Shown here: positions 35,353 to 44,269 of the stretch, piece by piece
Position numbering within the stretch: the stretch's first letter is position 1
Layout of the letters: every line of letters begins with the position of its first letter
From: Pseudovibrio sp000156235
GTDB lineage: Bacteria > Pseudomonadota > Alphaproteobacteria > Rhizobiales > Stappiaceae
Reading direction: 5' to 3'
DNA length: 64,000 nt
Assembly (NCBI RefSeq): GCF_000156235.1
Contig: NZ_DS996807.1
Location: 248,001-312,000, forward strand
Position numbers and translations under genes: made by a program
Notes under the pieces: model-generated
Seen by the model: only the letters and a program-made list of their open reading frames with translations
Databases searched by the model: none
Told to the model about the DNA's origin: nothing

Positions 35353-35835
35353 TCAGGCGCGGTGGTAGGGATGTCCAGTTAAAATTGTGATGGCGCGGTA
35401 GATTTGCTCGCCGCACATGATGCGGACCAGCTGGTGGGGCCATGTCATGGAGCCGAGGGCCAGCTTCAGGTCAGCACGTTGCAGCAGCGCCTGTCCGTGC
35501 CCGTCTGCACCGCCAATGGCGAGAACCACATCAGAAATGCCTTGATCAGCCCAGCCGCCAACCTTTTTGGCAAAGGCCTCACTGGAAAGTGCCTTGCCGT
35601 GCTCATCCAGTGCGATAAGGATCGCGCCGGAAGGAAGCGCATTGAGCAGAAGTTGCGCCTCTTCGTCTTTTCTGTCTTGCGTGCGGGAAGCCCGGCTCTC
35701 TGAAAATTCAACCACGGACACGGAGGTGATGCCAACGGAACGGCCAGCTTTGCGAGCCCGGTCCAGATAGCGTTCGTACATGTCCTTTTCCGCGCCAGCT
35801 TTCATTTTGCCAACGCAGGCAATCGTGACTTTCAT
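35353..35835 (-). CDS. rlmH: 23S rRNA (pseudouridine1915-N3) methyltransferase
   Basis: A SPOUT methyltransferase (160 residues) that methylates pseudouridine 1915 in helix 69 of 23S rRNA. The N-terminus MKVTIACVGKMKAGAEKDMY and the SAM-binding knot AIGGADGHGQAL are clear, with LVRIMCGEQIYRAITILTGH at the end. It follows rsfS in a ribosome-associated block, as in other alphaproteobacteria. Confidence 0.96.
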   Translation of the reverse strand: MKVTIACVGKMKAGAEKDMYERYLDRARKAGRSVGITSVSVVEFSESRASRTQDRKDEEAQLLLNALPSGAILIALDEHGKALSSEAFAKKVGGWADQGISDVVLAIGGADGHGQALLQRADLKLALGSMTWPHQLVRIMCGEQIYRAITILTGHPYHRA

Positions 35836-35990
35836 AAAGTCTCCGGGTTTAGTTCAGAGTTGCCCGCAAGAAGATCTTATGCAGATGGTTCAACACCTGC
35901 ATCAGCGGCAATTGTCCAGACTCCCTCATTCCCTGAAAGGGCAGAGAAACTGGATACTGCAATACTCAGTGCTTCAAAGAAGCACTGATA

Positions 35991-36422
35991 CTATCCGATG
36001 AACTGCGTTGGTGCAGAGCTATCCGCAGACCACATCTTTTCTACATTGTAGAAACTGCGGACTTCTGGGCGGAAAATGTGAATGATTGCATCACCGATAT
36101 CGATGAGCACCCAGTCACAATGCGGCATACCCTCTACGCGAGCGTTACCGTAGCCAGCATTTTTCAGATCACGGAGCAAGTGGTCAGCAACAGCGCCCAC
36201 ATGGCGGTGAGAGCGGCCAGAAGCCACAACCATGTGATCAGCCAATGCAGACTTGCCAGCAAGATCGAGTGATACGATGTCCTCAGCCTTGGAATCTTCC
36301 AGACTGTTGAGGATCAGTGCAAGCACATCCCCATCTTTGGTGGGATCGTGCGATTGAAGAGGAGCGATGGTGTCCGTCCCTTCATGTTGAGTTGTCATGG
36401 TCAGCTTAAGAGCCCTCGCCAT
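35991..36422 (-). CDS. rsfS: Ribosomal silencing factor RsfS
   Basis: Binds L14 on the 50S subunit and blocks subunit joining during starvation. The 143-residue open frame contains the family core: LNSLEDSKAEDIVSLDLAGK, ADHMVVASGRSHRHVGAVAD and GDAIIHIFRPEVRSFYNVEK. The first ~20 residues are variable, and the start could instead be the ATG at 36398. It lies between nadD and rlmH. Confidence 0.94.
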   Translation of the reverse strand: MARALKLTMTTQHEGTDTIAPLQSHDPTKDGDVLALILNSLEDSKAEDIVSLDLAGKSALADHMVVASGRSHRHVGAVADHLLRDLKNAGYGNARVEGMPHCDWVLIDIGDAIIHIFRPEVRSFYNVEKMWSADSSAPTQFIG

Positions 36423-36549
36423 GGTTAGAGAAAGCAGTAGTCTGCTGTTAGAGAAAGCTTGAAATGCACAAACTCAAGCCTTCAGTCAAGAAGAATACTC
36501 AGGTCCCTATGGCATTTTCAAGACACTAGTTTCCGCAAAAAGCGCAAAG

Positions 36550-37215
36550 TTACCCTGGGGTGTGTCCTCTATTCCTCAGTAGAGTGGAAGAGGTTTCGTC
36601 CAGCGGACCGCGTAAAATGGTCCAGCACGGGGCTTTGCACTCAGGCAGTTGGTCTGCACTTTTTTCTTTTAGTTGAGCAAAGGCATACCGTTGGCAAACT
36701 TGAGCGGAAAGCGACGAAAGGGTCGCTTTGGGCCGGTCAACAATTGCCACCGGCACCCCTTCTATAATGCTCTGCCAGTTTTGCCAATGGTGAAAATTGG
36801 AGAGATTGTCAGCACCCATCAACCAGACAAACTTGAGATGCGGTCGCCGCACCTGCAGCTGCTGAACTGTGCTTGCGGTGTAGGAGGTGCCCAGCACTTT
36901 TTCAAAGGCGGTCACCTTCATCTGTGGGTGCCGCGCAAGGTCTTTAACCGCAGCAACGCGCTCTTCCAAGGGTGCTAAATCACGATGAGATTTGAGCGGA
37001 TTGCCCGGAGTAACCAGCCACCAGACCTGATGCAGCTTCAAGCGCCGCAGAGCAGTTTCCGCCACAAGCAAGTGGCCGGGATGCGGGGGATTGAACGATC
37101 CCCCAAACAAACCAATGCGATTTCCATCAGCCGCATAGGGAAGGCGCATCCAGTCCGGCTGCACGTTCCCCAGCTTACCTTGGTTTTCCATCGCGTGCGG
37201 TTTGGTGTTCGTCAT
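36550..37215 (-). CDS. nadD: Nicotinate-nucleotide adenylyltransferase
   Basis: Catalyses formation of nicotinic acid adenine dinucleotide in NAD synthesis. The 221-residue protein has the nucleotidyltransferase motif FGGSFNPPHPGHLLVAE near residue 38, and VWLMGADNLSNFHHWQNW near residue 130. The ATG at 37215 overlaps the proA stop by 4 bp. The N-terminal ~30 residues are an extension relative to short NadD proteins. Confidence 0.94.
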   Translation of the reverse strand: MTNTKPHAMENQGKLGNVQPDWMRLPYAADGNRIGLFGGSFNPPHPGHLLVAETALRRLKLHQVWWLVTPGNPLKSHRDLAPLEERVAAVKDLARHPQMKVTAFEKVLGTSYTASTVQQLQVRRPHLKFVWLMGADNLSNFHHWQNWQSIIEGVPVAIVDRPKATLSSLSAQVCQRYAFAQLKEKSADQLPECKAPCWTILRGPLDETSSTLLRNRGHTPG

Positions 37216-38513
37216 GGACGTGTTTGGCCGTTCCCTCGAACAACGTATTTGAAGCTGGTCAGCTGCTCGACGCCAACCGGACCACGCGCATGCATGCGGC
37301 CTGTTGCGATGCCAATTTCAGCACCCATGCCAAACTCACCGCCATCAGCAAACTGTGTGGATGCATTGTGAAGAACAATCGCTGAGTCCACCTGAGCAAA
37401 GAATTTGCGGGCTGCGATCTGATCTTCAGTGATGATGCAATCTGTGTGATTGGAACCGTAAGTACCGATATGCTCAATCGCTTCTTCCAGGCCACCAACA
37501 ATCTTCACGGAGATGATTGCGTCCAGATATTCAGTTGACCAGTCGTCCTCTGTCGCCTCAGAAGTGGTGGGACAAAGCATCATGACTTCTTCATCACCGC
37601 GGATCTGACAGCGCTTCTCCTGAAGCGCCGCTAGAATTGGCGGCAGAATGGTTGCTGCGACAGCTTCATCAACGAGAAGGGTCTCAGCAGCACCGCAGAT
37701 ACCTGTCCGGCGCATCTTGGAATTGACGACAATGTCGATCGCCTTGTCCAGATCGGCCTTCTTGTCGATGAAGATGTGAACCAGACCCTCAAGGTGCGCA
37801 AACACTGGCACGCGGGCTTCATCCTGAACGCGGGCAACAAGGCTTTTGCCACCACGTGGAATGATCACGTCCAGATTTCCATCCAGACCCTTCAGCATCT
37901 CACCAACAGCTGCACGGTCTTTAACCGGAACAATCTGGATTGCATCAACTGGCAATCCAGCATCAGCGAGGCCAGTCTGCAAGGCTTTGTAGATCGCAAG
38001 ATTGGAGTTGATGGTGTCAGAACCGCCACGCAGTACAACCGCATTGCCAGCCTTCAGGCACAGGGCACCAGCATCTGCTGTCACGTTTGGGCGGCTTTCA
38101 TAAATCACGCCTATCACACCAAGTGGCGTGCGCACGCGGGAAATGTCCAGACCATTCGGACGCTTCCACTCAGCAATGGTGGAACCAACAGGATCGTCCA
38201 GTTTTGCAATGTCTTCCAGTGCGCAGGCGATAGCCTCAATGCGTTCTTCATTCAGAGTGCCGCGATCAATGAAAGAAGCCAGCTGACCGTTGGCCTTCAT
38301 GCTCTCCAGATCGACAGCATTCGCTTTTAGAATGTCCGGGGTTGCAGTGCGAACGGCAGCAGCCATCGCTTCCAGGCCTTTGTTCTTCTGGCTTGTGGGG
38401 GCAATTGCAAGAACACGTGCAGCAGCGCGTGCTTTCTTGCCAATGGTTGCCATCAGGTCGCGAACATCGGTGTTGTCCGCATTTGCCACTTCAGAAGTAT
38501 TCAGCATCTGCAA
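37212..38513 (-). CDS. proA: Gamma-glutamyl phosphate reductase
   Basis: The second enzyme of proline synthesis, reducing glutamyl-5-phosphate to the semialdehyde. It has 433 residues. The aldehyde-dehydrogenase-like fold is shown by TPLGVIGVIYESRPNVTADA, the NAVVLRGGSDTINSN loop, and the catalytic Cys in RRTGICGAAETLLVD. It follows proB by 46 bp and overlaps nadD by 4 bp. Confidence 0.96.
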   Translation of the reverse strand: MQMLNTSEVANADNTDVRDLMATIGKKARAAARVLAIAPTSQKNKGLEAMAAAVRTATPDILKANAVDLESMKANGQLASFIDRGTLNEERIEAIACALEDIAKLDDPVGSTIAEWKRPNGLDISRVRTPLGVIGVIYESRPNVTADAGALCLKAGNAVVLRGGSDTINSNLAIYKALQTGLADAGLPVDAIQIVPVKDRAAVGEMLKGLDGNLDVIIPRGGKSLVARVQDEARVPVFAHLEGLVHIFIDKKADLDKAIDIVVNSKMRRTGICGAAETLLVDEAVAATILPPILAALQEKRCQIRGDEEVMMLCPTTSEATEDDWSTEYLDAIISVKIVGGLEEAIEHIGTYGSNHTDCIITEDQIAARKFFAQVDSAIVLHNASTQFADGGEFGMGAEIGIATGRMHARGPVGVEQLTSFKYVVRGNGQTRP

Positions 38514-38559
38514 AACCCTTAAGTCATCACTGGTTGAACTTGCTCAACCTAAACAGTTT

Positions 38560-39690
38560 CTATGAATTGTCCAAATCAGATGTAGAGAGCACAAGGTCGT
38601 CCGTATGGATCATCTCGGCGCGTCCCGGGTAGCCAACAATGGCTTCAATTTCCTTGCTGTTGCGCCCGATGATGAGAGAGGCCTCACCATAATCATAGGC
38701 AACAAGACCGCGTCCCACATCATGGCCGTCCGCATCAACAATGCGTACTGCATCACCACGGGTGAAAGTGCCGTCTACCTTGGTCACACCAGCGGGCAAC
38801 AAGCTCTTGCCAGCCTTTACGGCCTTCAGTGCACCTGCATCCAGCTGGATAGTGCCATGCGGCTTTAAATGGCCGCTGATCCACGTTTTGCGAGCGCGGG
38901 ATGGAGATGATGGGGCAGGGAACCATGTGGCCCGTGCGCCGTTCTCAATCGCATCCAGCGGGTTCAGCGTCTTGCCGCTGGCAATGATCATTGTGGTGCC
39001 AGCGCTCTGCGCAATCTTGGCTGCGTCGATCTTGGTCTTCATGCCGCCGGATGAGAATGCGGAGCCAGGTGCACCAGCCATTGCCTCAATCTCTTGCGTA
39101 ACTTGAGGAACCTCAGGCAGGAAGATCGCATTCGGATCAGTCTGTGGAGCAGCGGTATAAAGCCCGTCCACGTCAGAAAGTAGCACCAGCAGGTCCGCAC
39201 TTGCCATGGTCGCCACACGGGCGCCCAGGCGATCATTGTCGCCATAGCGGATTTCGGAGGTCGCGACGCTGTCGTTCTCGTTGATGATCGGCACAGCACC
39301 CATCTTGAGCAGGGTGCTGATTGTCTCACGCGCGTTGAGATAACGGCGACGCTCTTCTGTGTCGCCAAGGGTCAGCAGAATCTGACCAGCCGTCAGACCA
39401 CGCGCGCCGAGAATTTCAGAGTAAGCCTGAGCAAGTGCAATCTGGCCCACAGAAGCGGCGGCCTGAGCCTGCTCCAGCTTCAAGGGGCCAGCGGGCAAAC
39501 CAAGCACACCACGACCAAGAGCAATAGAACCGGAGGAGACCACCAGAACTTCTTTCCCAGCTTCGGAAAGAGCCTGCAGATCATCCGCCAGAGATTCCAG
39601 CCACTCCCGCTTCAACCGGCCATTTTCTACCAGTAGGGCAGAGCCGATTTTCACGGTGATGCGCTTATAGTCGCTCAGACTTCGGGCCAT
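38560..39690 (-). CDS. proB: Glutamate 5-kinase
   Basis: Phosphorylates glutamate as the first, feedback-inhibited step of proline synthesis. The 376-residue protein has the amino-acid-kinase fold (KIGSALLVENGRLKREWLES, VSSGSIALGRGVLGL, NENDSVATSEIRYGDND) and a C-terminal PUA domain. The ATG at 39690 overlaps the obgE stop as TAATG, so it is preferred over the GTG at 39702. obgE-proB-proA is the standard alphaproteobacterial order. Confidence 0.96.
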   Translation of the reverse strand: MARSLSDYKRITVKIGSALLVENGRLKREWLESLADDLQALSEAGKEVLVVSSGSIALGRGVLGLPAGPLKLEQAQAAASVGQIALAQAYSEILGARGLTAGQILLTLGDTEERRRYLNARETISTLLKMGAVPIINENDSVATSEIRYGDNDRLGARVATMASADLLVLLSDVDGLYTAAPQTDPNAIFLPEVPQVTQEIEAMAGAPGSAFSSGGMKTKIDAAKIAQSAGTTMIIASGKTLNPLDAIENGARATWFPAPSSPSRARKTWISGHLKPHGTIQLDAGALKAVKAGKSLLPAGVTKVDGTFTRGDAVRIVDADGHDVGRGLVAYDYGEASLIIGRNSKEIEAIVGYPGRAEMIHTDDLVLSTSDLDNS

Positions 39691-40736
39691 TATGGGCGCC
39701 ACTCCTCGATTCCATCAGAAGGAACGGAATTAGCCTCTTCTTGCTTATCCTTGTCAATGGCACGAATGATCATTCGCTGAGCAGTGTCGATGTTCTCACC
39801 ACTGGCCGAAGAAATAATCAATGGTTTCTGCCCGCAAGCCTCTTCCAGTGACTTAAAGCGCTCCTCACGCAGCTCATCAGTCAGCGCATCTGCTTTGGAA
39901 AGGCAAACAATTTCAGGCTTCTCGTCCAGGCCATGGCCATAAGCTTCCAGCTCACCACGAATGGTGCGGTATGCATCGCCCGGATCTTCTTCACCAGAAC
40001 CATCCACCAGATGCAGCAGCACGCGAGTACGCTCTACGTGACCAAGGAAGCGGTCACCCAGACCATGCCCTTCGTGTGCGCCACGGATAAGGCCCGGAAT
40101 GTCAGCCAGCACAAAGCCACGACCATCCAGCTCACAAACACCAAGGTTTGGATGCAGAGTGGTGAACGGATAATCCGCAATCTTCGGACGGGCCGCAGAT
40201 ACAGCAGAAAGGAAGGTAGACTTACCTGCGTTCGGCAGACCAACAAGGCCAGCATCCGCAATCAGCTTAAGACGCAGCCAGATCCACTTCTCTTCGCCTT
40301 CCTGACCAGGGTTCGCGTGACGCGGTGCCTGGTTGGTAGAGGTTTTGAAGTGTGCGTTACCAAAGCCACCGTTACCGCCGCGCATCAGCAGTAGGCGCTG
40401 ACCTTTTTCGGTCAGATCAGCAACAACGGTTTCGTTGTCTTCTTCCAGAATTTGGGTGCCCACTGGCACGCGCAGCACAACATCGTCGCCTTTAGCGCCG
40501 GTTCTGTTGCGGCCCATGCCGTGCATGCCGATTTTCGCTTTGTAGTGCTGCGCATAGCGATAGTCGATCAGCGTGTTGAGGCCTTCAACGCACTCAACCC
40601 ACACATCACCACCACGGCCACCATCACCACCGTCGGGACCACCTTCGGCAACATATTTCTCTCGGCGGAAGCTGACGCTACCCGCGCCACCATCGCCAGA
40701 CTTTACAAAGATCTTTGCCTGATCGAGGAATTTCAT
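39690..40736 (-). CDS. obgE: Obg family GTPase ObgE
   Basis: An essential GTPase acting in 50S assembly, stress response and cell-cycle control. It has 348 residues. The glycine-rich Obg fold (GDGGAGSVSFRREKYVAEGG) is at the N-terminus and is followed by the G domain, with G1 GLPNAGKSTFL, G3 DIPGLIRGAHEGHG and G4 LSKAD. The ATG at 40736 gives the expected MKFLDQAKIF start. The nearest upstream minus-strand gene is the first of the GNAT array, whose end is 246 bp away. Confidence 0.97.
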   Translation of the reverse strand: MKFLDQAKIFVKSGDGGAGSVSFRREKYVAEGGPDGGDGGRGGDVWVECVEGLNTLIDYRYAQHYKAKIGMHGMGRNRTGAKGDDVVLRVPVGTQILEEDNETVVADLTEKGQRLLLMRGGNGGFGNAHFKTSTNQAPRHANPGQEGEEKWIWLRLKLIADAGLVGLPNAGKSTFLSAVSAARPKIADYPFTTLHPNLGVCELDGRGFVLADIPGLIRGAHEGHGLGDRFLGHVERTRVLLHLVDGSGEEDPGDAYRTIRGELEAYGHGLDEKPEIVCLSKADALTDELREERFKSLEEACGQKPLIISSASGENIDTAQRMIIRAIDKDKQEEANSVPSDGIEEWRP

Positions 40737-40841
40737 TTTATTCTCTTTCGTCCACCTGTGACGTTCTTTGGAGGACGTCATAAAGCCCTATTGCGCTCCC
40801 GCCAAGGGTGGAACAGCAAATCTGGCTAAATTTGTTGCTCT

Positions 40842-40886
40842 GCGTACCCCTGAAAAGTGCCTTGCGGTGTTCGGACAAGAATACGC
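40842..40886. repeat. Dispersed palindromic repeat copy
   Basis: Begins GCGTACC and ends GAATACGC with CCTGAAAAGTGCC in the left half, matching the 33660 element with a few changes. It lies in the gap between obgE and the first GNAT gene. Confidence 0.7.
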
Positions 40887-40981
40887 TGGATGTTTAAAAG
40901 CGCGCGCTGAAACAGCCAAAAGGCTCGCGAACATCAATTCACGAGCCTTTCGAAATGAAGATAAGCTGAGATGGGAGGGTT

Positions 40982-41527
40982 TTAGGCTGCAATCGCCTGC
41001 ATGGATGCCCATCTGTCCCGGGTCAGTGTGACCGTCGTATAATCCATTTCGATGTCGCCGCGTGCGCGGTTCTTTTCTTTGGTCTCTCCGGTAACCTCAA
41101 ACCCGTTCTTCTGAAGCACATTCAGAGATTTCGGGTTGATGGTGAACAGACCGGTGTTCATTGCACCTGCTTTCAGCTGGTTGAACACATAATCACAAAC
41201 CAGATTGGTTGCTTCACTGGCATAGCCTTTGCCCCAGTGAGACTTCGCCAACCAGTAACCGAGGTGAGGTACTGTCGAAACATTGCGAATGCCGATCACG
41301 CCGACCAGACCTTCACCGTTGTCGATGACCCAGTTGATTTCTTCGCTATGCGGCGTGGTGCGGCAGTGGTCAAACCACCAATCGCCATCATCCTTGGTGT
41401 AAGGATGCGGAACCACAGTCAGCATCTTGCTCACGTCGAAATCGTTCAGAAACTCGTTATGAATATCAAAATCACCCTCGCGAAAATCGCGTAGGATCAA
41501 GCGCTCGGATTGCAACTCCGGGAACAT
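40982..41527 (-). CDS. GNAT N-acetyltransferase, RimJ/RimL type (array member 1)
   Basis: A 181-residue GNAT protein of the RimJ/RimL-like group. It starts FPELQSERLILRDFREGDFD, carries VVPHPYTKDDGDWW near residue 40, the acetyl-CoA loop SHWGKGYASEATN near residue 100, and the motif-B region SLNVLQKNGFEVTGE. The substrate is unknown; related enzymes acetylate protein N-termini or small molecules. It is the member nearest obgE, separated from the other ten by the cspA and outer-membrane genes. It is closest in sequence to members 2 and 3 (the WW after the conserved PxPY). Confidence 0.88.
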   Translation of the reverse strand: MFPELQSERLILRDFREGDFDIHNEFLNDFDVSKMLTVVPHPYTKDDGDWWFDHCRTTPHSEEINWVIDNGEGLVGVIGIRNVSTVPHLGYWLAKSHWGKGYASEATNLVCDYVFNQLKAGAMNTGLFTINPKSLNVLQKNGFEVTGETKEKNRARGDIEMDYTTVTLTRDRWASMQAIAA

Positions 41528-42394
41528 GACAAACTCTTCTTATTCTTCTTGGAGCGCTTGGCTTATTTTTGCTGGCGCTCTTAACTCAAGTACACGAAGA
41601 TAGCGTCAAGCCCGTCAGTCCACATGCCTGCAACGTGCCGGTGCTATCCAAACCACGCTTTAAGTTCCTGAATTTCAAATCTCTGAGTGCGATACGCAGC
41701 CAAAAAACTGGTGGATGATCAATCAGATGGACGAGGGAGCAAAAGGCTGTTGCCGCAACCTTGCTCAAGACCCTTATCCTGCCATCTGCTGAAAGTCGCG
41801 GAACGCATAAACTGTCGCGCCAGCCAGTACAGAAAGAGCAAGACCCATCTTCAATCTCCCTGTTCAACAAAGAACCAGCAGAAAACTGAAGGTGATCAAC
41901 ACCTGCGTCTCGCTTCAAACTGAAGGAAACCGGCCAGGTAACAGTATCTTGGAGATTTCAAAATCCGAGAGGAACTTTAAAAGCTTGGGGGCGGTCAGTA
42001 TCTCGGACAGAACCCGATTGCAAGCACTTAGAACGTGTTTTTGGAAATTTTTTCACTAGGTGAGGATTATTTGAGTATGCCGATGCGCATCCCTGCATCT
42101 CTCAAAGAAGAGAAACCGCCTACAAGCCTTGTGTGTGAAGATCAAGACCTTAGTGAAAACCCCAAAGAAAATCTTAGGAAAGAGTTCAGCACACCCACAT
42201 TGTGCGTATGAAAAATGCGTGAGCTTCGCTCTTTATGAAATGCCGGGCTTTACTTGAGGGTAAATATATGGAATGCCCTCTGTACGTTAAGACTATCGAC
42301 TCCCTGTCTCCTTATGGCGTCAGTGCACTCGATTTTGCCCTGACGCTAAAGCTGCTTGCATGTCGCAACAGCATATCCAACAGGAGATATCACG
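41528..42394. other. Intergenic region between GNAT 1 and cspA
   Basis: About 870 bp without a convincing normal-length gene. It contains one very short candidate reading frame on the minus strand (41774-41848) and, at its right end, the promoter and a probable long 5' leader of the cold-shock gene. No repeats or mobile-element ends are seen. Confidence 0.5.
41774..41848 (-). CDS. Candidate 24-residue hydrophobic small protein
   Basis: A short frame with a good ribosome site: AGGGAG followed by 7 nt, then ATG. It encodes MGLALSVLAGATVYAFRDFQ plus four residues. The first ~16 residues are hydrophobic, so it could be a small membrane peptide. A possible stem-loop follows the stop. No homology is claimed; support is only the ribosome site and hydrophobicity. 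Confidence 0.3.
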   Translation of the reverse strand: MGLALSVLAGATVYAFRDFQQMAG

Positions 42395-42601
42395 ATGGCT
42401 AAAGGCACCGTGAAATGGTTCAACACCACCAAAGGTTTCGGTTTCATCGCACCTGAAGATGGAAGCAAAGACGTATTCGTTCACATCTCAGCTGTAGAGC
42501 GCTCCGGTCTTTCCACTCTGGCAGACGGCCAGGAAGTGACTTTTGAACTGGAAACAGGCCGCGACGGCCGCCAGAGCGCTGTAAACCTCGAAACCGTATA
42601 A
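42395..42601 (+). CDS. cspA: Cold-shock protein, CspA family
   Basis: A 68-residue single cold-shock domain, an RNA chaperone that melts secondary structure. It has RNP1 KGFGFIAPEDG and RNP2 DVFVHISAVE. The ATG at 42395 follows AGGAGAT by 7 nt, and the MAKGTVKWFN start is family-typical. It is on the plus strand, opposite to the surrounding GNAT genes, and ends at a clear terminator. Members of this family are common and not all are cold-inducible. Confidence 0.96.
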   Translation: MAKGTVKWFNTTKGFGFIAPEDGSKDVFVHISAVERSGLSTLADGQEVTFELETGRDGRQSAVNLETV

Positions 42602-42621
42602 TTCGAGCGACACAGTTTCTA

Positions 42622-42654
42622 AAAAGAGAGCGTAGCAATACGCTCTCTTTTTTT
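42622..42654 (+). terminator. Rho-independent terminator of cspA
   Basis: AGAGAGCGTA / TACGCTCTCT with a 4-nt loop, then a run of seven T residues. Confidence 0.95.
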
Positions 42655-42947
42655 GTTTGGGTCTTAAGTAGTCACAGCTCGCATTGTTATTATGTGCGAC
42701 TATGAAAATTACTTACAGATTTTCTGTGGCGCGTGAATGCAAAACTGAGTCTGTGCAGATGTCTCTTTTCAAATGCGAACCGTCTTAAAGTACTTGCGAG
42801 ATTTTCTAGTGCCGTGTTATCGCACCCCGAGAGGCGTAGCTAGCAAAAAGCATTAGTGAACAAATAATTAGATATATTGACGATATAAATAATATATAAG
42901 TACATTTTAATAAATGTCAGTCCTAGTTGTTGTTCAGAGATTCGCTA
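42655..42947. other. AT-rich region upstream of the outer-membrane protein gene
   Basis: No gene is visible. The last 100 bp are very AT-rich with repeated TATAT-like words, unlike the rest of the window, and presumably hold the promoter of the downstream gene. Confidence 0.4.
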
Positions 42948-43553
42948 ATGTTTAAGTATTTGATTGCCGTATCCATGATTAGTTTCCCGTGTGTGGCATT
43001 TGCTGACGATATGTCAAGCGTTGGAAAATGGGACGGGTTCTATTTGGGCTTGAAAGGTGGTTTTGGCCAGCTTACAGGCAAAGATACCCTTGGCAGTAAA
43101 GGAACTCTAGATTCTGGAGTTGTTGGAGCTTTTGGAGGATACAACCATTCTTTTGATCGAATTGTTGTTGGCGTCGAAGCTGATTTGAATGCAACCAACT
43201 ACACATCAGTGAGTGATAGCGGTGTTAGCCGTTCTCGTTCCAAGTGGAATACATCGGCTACGGTACGTCTTGGCTACGATGCAGGAATGTTCCTACCTTA
43301 TTTATCTGCGGGTGTTGGTTTGGCTGAGTACGAAGTAAAGCGATTTGCTGATGGGCAAAAGTCTGAAAATACGCATATCGGTCTAGTAGTCGGAGCTGGT
43401 TTGGAAGCTATGATTACCGAAAATGTTTCTGCTCGCCTCGATTACAAACATATGGAAATGAGCAAAGAAAAGTATAAGTTCCAAGGGTTTAATGCGTTTC
43501 ATATTGAAGGAAGGCAGGATCTTGTTACGCTTGGTGTAGCTTATAACTTCTAG
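42948..43553 (+). CDS. Outer membrane beta-barrel protein (Omp25/OmpW-like)
   Basis: A 201-residue exported porin-like protein. A signal peptide (MFKYLIAVSMISFPCVAFAD) is followed by alternating hydrophobic beta-strands with Gly-aromatic pairs: WDGFYLGLKGGFGQLTG, GAFGGYNHSFDRIVVGVEAD, and the C-terminal LVTLGVAYNF, which ends in the terminal Phe typical of BamA substrates. It belongs to the small beta-barrel group seen in Rhizobiales (Omp25/31-like). The upstream region is very AT-rich and codon use looks looser than neighbours, so recent acquisition is possible. It sits inside the GNAT array, on the opposite strand. Confidence 0.85.
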   Translation: MFKYLIAVSMISFPCVAFADDMSSVGKWDGFYLGLKGGFGQLTGKDTLGSKGTLDSGVVGAFGGYNHSFDRIVVGVEADLNATNYTSVSDSGVSRSRSKWNTSATVRLGYDAGMFLPYLSAGVGLAEYEVKRFADGQKSENTHIGLVVGAGLEAMITENVSARLDYKHMEMSKEKYKFQGFNAFHIEGRQDLVTLGVAYNF

Positions 43554-43640
43554 CTGATTGCTAGATGTCTCCTTTCACAAAGCTCAAGAGAATTCAGGCC
43601 CTCCAGAAGTTGTGAGGGCCTGTGTTGATTTAAGGTGGAG

Positions 43641-44189
43641 TCAAACAGCCACAGCTCGCATGGCTTCCCATAGGTCGCGGGTGAGTTCTACGTTGATCAG
43701 GGTGATGTCTTCCTCACCACGGGCTCGGCTTTTATCGGGTTGGGTGCCGACGGTCTGGAAGCCGTTTTTGGCCAGCACGTTCAGTGAGCCATCATTTTCC
43801 TCAAAGGCGCCGGAGGTAACCTTGGTCGCCCCAAGCGTTTCAAAGCAGTAGTCGACCACGGCCTCGGTTGCTTCGCTCATGTAGCCTTTGCCCCAGAACG
43901 GTTGGCCAAGCCAATAACCGATGCGTGGGTAGCCATCTTCCGCAATTCGAATGCCGATAACACCTGCAAATCCGTGCTCAGATTCAATAACCCAGTTGGT
44001 CTCTTTATTCAGAGGCGTCTCGCTGATGTGGTTGAGCCACCATTCGCCATCTGCCTTGGTGTAAGGGTAAGGAACCACATTCAGCATTTTGCTGACTTCA
44101 AAGTTATTGATGTTCTCACAAATCGGCTCCAGATCATCCTGCCGAAACTGGCGAAGGGTGAGGCGACTGGTGTTGAGTTCAGGAAACAT
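43641..44189 (-). CDS. GNAT N-acetyltransferase (array member 2)
   Basis: A 182-residue GNAT. Landmarks are FPELNTSRLTLRQFRQDDLE, VVPYPYTKADGEWW, the CoA loop QPFWGKGYMSEA and SLNVLAKNGFQTVG. It keeps a standard G-K-G in motif A, so it should bind acetyl-CoA. Closest within the array to members 1 and 3. The substrate is unknown. Confidence 0.88.
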   Translation of the reverse strand: MFPELNTSRLTLRQFRQDDLEPICENINNFEVSKMLNVVPYPYTKADGEWWLNHISETPLNKETNWVIESEHGFAGVIGIRIAEDGYPRIGYWLGQPFWGKGYMSEATEAVVDYCFETLGATKVTSGAFEENDGSLNVLAKNGFQTVGTQPDKSRARGEEDITLINVELTRDLWEAMRAVAV

Positions 44190-44269
44190 TTTCTATCCAA
44201 TTTCTTGTATTTAGGAGCGCTCACCATTTGGCCTTAAACGCTCGGGAATTTCGTTGGCTGCTGATGCTC

